DNA from: Allobosea lupini
GTDB lineage: Bacteria; Pseudomonadota; Alphaproteobacteria; Rhizobiales; Beijerinckiaceae
Direction of reading: 5' to 3'
NCBI RefSeq assembly: GCF_900109525.1
Contig: NZ_FOAN01000007.1
Span: 124,001 to 188,000, forward strand
DNA: 64,000 nucleotides
Positions 61,776-64,000 of the stretch are shown one piece after another. How positions within the stretch are numbered: position 1 is the first letter of the stretch; each line of letters starts with the position of its first letter. Made by a program: the position numbers and the translations under genes. Under the pieces are notes generated by a model, which worked only from the letters and a program-made list of their open reading frames with translations, was not told the DNA's origin and did no database searches.

Positions 61776-62284
61776 CGGCAGGCTCGGCGAGCAGGCTAGG
61801 ATCGGTCGAGAGCGTCATCCTTCATGCGATCTGTTTCCTGGCGCTCGGCCCGTTGATCGCATTTGTGCTCCATATAGCGCTTTCGGCGCTCGCCAGCCTG
61901 CCAACTGCTGGCTGGGCGCAGACTGTCAGCGCTGGACTGGACGGTCTCAACCTATCTGGCTCGATCTACGCGTTGCTCGCATTGCTCGCGCTTGTGATTG
62001 TCGGGCCGGCCGTGTTTGTCACCGGGGCCGTCGTCTCGCTGGTTTCACATCATCTCGTCCACGAGCGCTGGATCACGCTATCCGGTTTCTGTATTGGGGC
62101 GGGAGTGGCAATGGCCTTCATACCGATTATCGATCAGTCCGAATCCCGGCTGCCGCTGCCATGGGGTGGTCCGACGGCAATTATTGCGAGCGGCGGCGCT
62201 GGCCTTCTGATGACTCGGTTCACGCGTTTTTTGAGACGCTGGCGAGATCAACCGCCTGAGGCTAGCGGCAGCGGAACGCCATGA
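61772..62284 (+). CDS. Hypothetical four-helix membrane protein
   Basis: 170 residues with about four hydrophobic helices (roughly residues 17-45, 63-90, 100-118 and 128-150) and a basic/Ser-rich tail. GTG start overlapping the GNAT stop (GTGA), and its own stop overlapping ruvB (ATGA). Lower coding regularity and slightly lower G+C than its neighbours. I do not recognise the family. It sits inside a core DNA-repair operon. Confidence 0.6.
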   Translation: MTAGSASRLGSVESVILHAICFLALGPLIAFVLHIALSALASLPTAGWAQTVSAGLDGLNLSGSIYALLALLALVIVGPAVFVTGAVVSLVSHHLVHERWITLSGFCIGAGVAMAFIPIIDQSESRLPLPWGGPTAIIASGGAGLLMTRFTRFLRRWRDQPPEASGSGTP

Positions 62285-63327
62285 GCACAGCAAGACCGGG
62301 ATTGATGACGCCAGAGCGGCGCGACGACGACAGCGAGGCCTCGCTGCGGCCGCTGTCGCTCGCGGATTTCACCGGGCAGGCGGCGGCGCGCGCGAACCTC
62401 CAGGTTTTCATCAATGCCGCCAAGAGCCGGGGCGATGCGCTCGATCACGTCCTGTTCGTCGGCCCGCCCGGCCTCGGCAAGACGACGCTGGCTCAGATCG
62501 TGGCGCGCGAGCTCGGCGTCAGCTTCCGTTCGACCTCTGGCCCGGTGATCGCCAAGGCCGGCGACCTTGCGGCGCAGCTGACCAATCTCGAAGAGCGCGA
62601 CGTGCTCTTCATCGACGAGATCCACCGGCTCAACCCGGCGGTGGAGGAGATCCTCTATCCGGCAATGGAGGATTACCAGCTCGACCTGATCATCGGCGAG
62701 GGGCCGGCGGCGCGTTCGGTCAAGATCGATCTGCCGAAGTTCACTTTGGTCGGCGCCACCACCCGAGCTGGTCTGCTGACGACGCCGCTGCGCGACCGCT
62801 TCGGCATTCCGATCCGCCTGCAATTCTACACGGTCGAGGAATTGCAGGGCATCGTCGCGCGCGGCGCCAGGGTGCTCGGCGTGCCGATGTCGGATGACGG
62901 CGCCAATGAGATCGCCAAGCGCTCGCGCGGGACGCCGCGCATCGCCGGCCGGCTGCTGCGGCGCGTGCGCGACTTCGCCATCGTCGATGGCGACGCGATC
63001 GTCACCCGCAAGGTCGCCGACAAGGCGCTCGGCCTGCTCGATGTCGATGCGATCGGCCTCGACCAGATGGACCGGCGCTACCTGACGACCGTCGCGATCA
63101 ATTTCGGCGGCGGCCCGGTCGGAATCGAGACCATCGCCGCCTCGCTCTCCGAGCCGCGCGACGCGATCGAGGAGATCATCGAGCCCTTCCTGCTGCAGCA
63201 GGGCTTCATTCAACGCACGCCGCGCGGCCGCCTGTTGACGCCGCACGCCTTTAGGCATCTCGGCATGCCCGAGCCGAACCGGGAGGGCGCACAGTTCGGC
63301 CTGTTCGGGGATGATGACGAGGGCTGA
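62281..63327 (+). CDS. ruvB: Holliday junction helicase RuvB
   Basis: AAA+ motor of the RuvAB complex, 348 residues. Walker A GPPGLGKTTLAQ, Walker B LFIDEIHRLNP, sensor 1 GATTRAGLL, arginine finger in LRDRFGIPIRL, and the winged-helix end RTPRGRLLTPHAFRHLG. All intact. The four-base overlap with the preceding membrane-protein gene shows translational coupling. Confidence 0.97.
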   Translation: MSTARPGLMTPERRDDDSEASLRPLSLADFTGQAAARANLQVFINAAKSRGDALDHVLFVGPPGLGKTTLAQIVARELGVSFRSTSGPVIAKAGDLAAQLTNLEERDVLFIDEIHRLNPAVEEILYPAMEDYQLDLIIGEGPAARSVKIDLPKFTLVGATTRAGLLTTPLRDRFGIPIRLQFYTVEELQGIVARGARVLGVPMSDDGANEIAKRSRGTPRIAGRLLRRVRDFAIVDGDAIVTRKVADKALGLLDVDAIGLDQMDRRYLTTVAINFGGGPVGIETIAASLSEPRDAIEEIIEPFLLQQGFIQRTPRGRLLTPHAFRHLGMPEPNREGAQFGLFGDDDEG

Positions 63328-63423
63328 GGCCGCGCGATAGCGTTGTCCCGCATTTGGATGATGCGGCCTCCTGCGCATCGTGCTGTCGTCGGGTTCGAAC
63401 AGGCGAGGCTGGGAGAAACGATA

Positions 63424-63927
63424 ATGCGATCTGCGCTGATGCTGGCCGGCCTGATGCTGGTTTCCATGGCTGGCCATGCCGCCGAGCCCACGCCCGACGC
63501 CACCGTGCGCAAGGCCTATGCGGTCACGCAGAAGACCCTGGATGGCGGCGGCGAGCCGCCCTGGCGCCCGCCGCATCGTGACGCGCTGATGAGCAAGAGC
63601 CTGGCGGCGCTGTTCGCCCGCGACGATCGCTATCAGGACGAGAGCGGCGATATCGGCCATATTGGTGCCGATCCGTTCATTCAGGGCCAGGACGGCGAGG
63701 TAAAGAACCTCAAGGTCACGGTCACGCAGGCTCCGGCTGCGGGCAAGGCGCTGGTGACGGCGAGCTTCCGCAGCTTCGGCAAGGCGATGTCCGTGCCGTT
63801 CCGCATGGTCGAGGAGGGCGGTGGCTGGCGCATCGACGATATCGGCGTCGGCAAGAATTCTGTCCGCCGGGATCTGTCGCAGCCCTATGATTGCGGTTCG
63901 TTCATGGGCAAGCCCTGCAAGCGCTGA
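63424..63927 (+). CDS. Secreted DUF3828-like protein
   Basis: 167 residues with a signal peptide (MRSALMLAGLMLVSMAGHAA). The mature protein has a mixed alpha/beta character: PHRDALMSKSLAALFARDD, then DPFIQGQDGEVKNLKVTV and VPFRMVEEGGGWRIDDIG. This fits the DUF3828/NTF2-like pattern. GGGAGAAACGATA upstream supports ATG 63424. Two Cys near the end may form a disulfide (YDCGSFMGKPCKR). Function unknown. Confidence 0.7.
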   Translation: MRSALMLAGLMLVSMAGHAAEPTPDATVRKAYAVTQKTLDGGGEPPWRPPHRDALMSKSLAALFARDDRYQDESGDIGHIGADPFIQGQDGEVKNLKVTVTQAPAAGKALVTASFRSFGKAMSVPFRMVEEGGGWRIDDIGVGKNSVRRDLSQPYDCGSFMGKPCKR

Positions 63928-64000
63928 GCGACGCGAGAAGGCCATGAGGTTGTCCGGGGTGCGCGTGGCGGTCTAGAACGCCCGCGTTATCTCCCAGAAA

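Noticed and set aside
63390..63410. GGTTCGAA motif suggesting a tRNA T-arm
   Set aside because: No acceptor stem or anticodon arm can be formed around it, and it lies in the leader of a secreted protein gene.

Overview
The window is G+C-rich, gene-dense chromosome from an alphaproteobacterium of the Rhizobiales/Hyphomicrobiales. The pointers are an aa3-type oxidase subunit IV small protein, DUF1013/TrcR, DUF1192, DUF1465, a ZapA plus coiled-coil (ZauP-like) pair, a Calvin-subtype class II aldolase in a tkt-gap-pgk-fba run, CtrA-type boxes (TTAA-N7-TTAAC) and Rhizobiales-style intergenic palindromes. Bosea or a close relative is my best guess from overall gene content, not a proven assignment. 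I see no tRNA, rRNA, CRISPR array, insertion sequence, integrase or prophage module.

Layout. 0-9 kb: a membrane acyltransferase, an AarF/UbiB-type kinase, the small oxidase subunit IV, an alpha/beta hydrolase, a TPR lipoprotein, rpsU, purEK and two divergent DUF465 (YdcH-like) proteins. 9-13 kb: an AraC regulator followed by an AlaX-type editing protein, an EamA exporter and an ArgE/M20 deacylase, all on one strand. 13-20 kb: a GGDEF enzyme, a DyP peroxidase, two acyl-CoA ligases flanking a TauE/SafE permease. 20-25 kb: a core block of MBL hydrolase, TrcR, quinone oxidoreductase, DUF1192, a CtrA-box-linked small RNA candidate, DUF1465 and rpmE. 25-34 kb: an ABC exporter, an ankyrin protein, a nagB-nagA-solute-binding-protein operon with a palindromic operator, and a putative metallopeptidase. 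34-41 kb: a MotA/MotB-like pair, an inositol monophosphatase, a benE-thiE-sel1 coupled operon, a YmdB-like phosphoesterase and 5-formyl-THF cyclo-ligase with a probable 6S RNA upstream. 41-45 kb: LysR/nitrilase divergent pair, Ddl, ZapA and its coiled-coil partner. 45-52.5 kb: tkt, gap, two small genes, pgk, a frameshifted small gene, fba. 52.7-58.7 kb: Tat-exported PhoX, a globin-coupled-type receptor, YebC, a TauE permease and a secreted Cys-containing protein. 58.8-63.9 kb: ruvC, an opposing FAD oxidoreductase, then ruvA, a GNAT protein, a membrane protein and ruvB translationally coupled, and a DUF3828-like secreted protein.

Working together: tkt/gap/pgk/fba form the central-carbon block; nagA/nagB handle amino-sugar phosphates; zapA with its coiled-coil partner, TrcR, the CtrA-linked sRNA candidate and DUF1465 are cell-cycle flavoured; ruvCAB resolves Holliday junctions. 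The items most worth a second look are the CtrA-box small RNA with anti-Shine-Dalgarno loops, the AraC/AlaX/EamA/ArgE cassette, the displaced zapA/6S/fcl arrangement, the receptor whose globin-like domain seems to lack the proximal histidine, and the repeat that abuts ruvC. I found no defence system or biosynthetic cluster that I could defend as a wholly new system.
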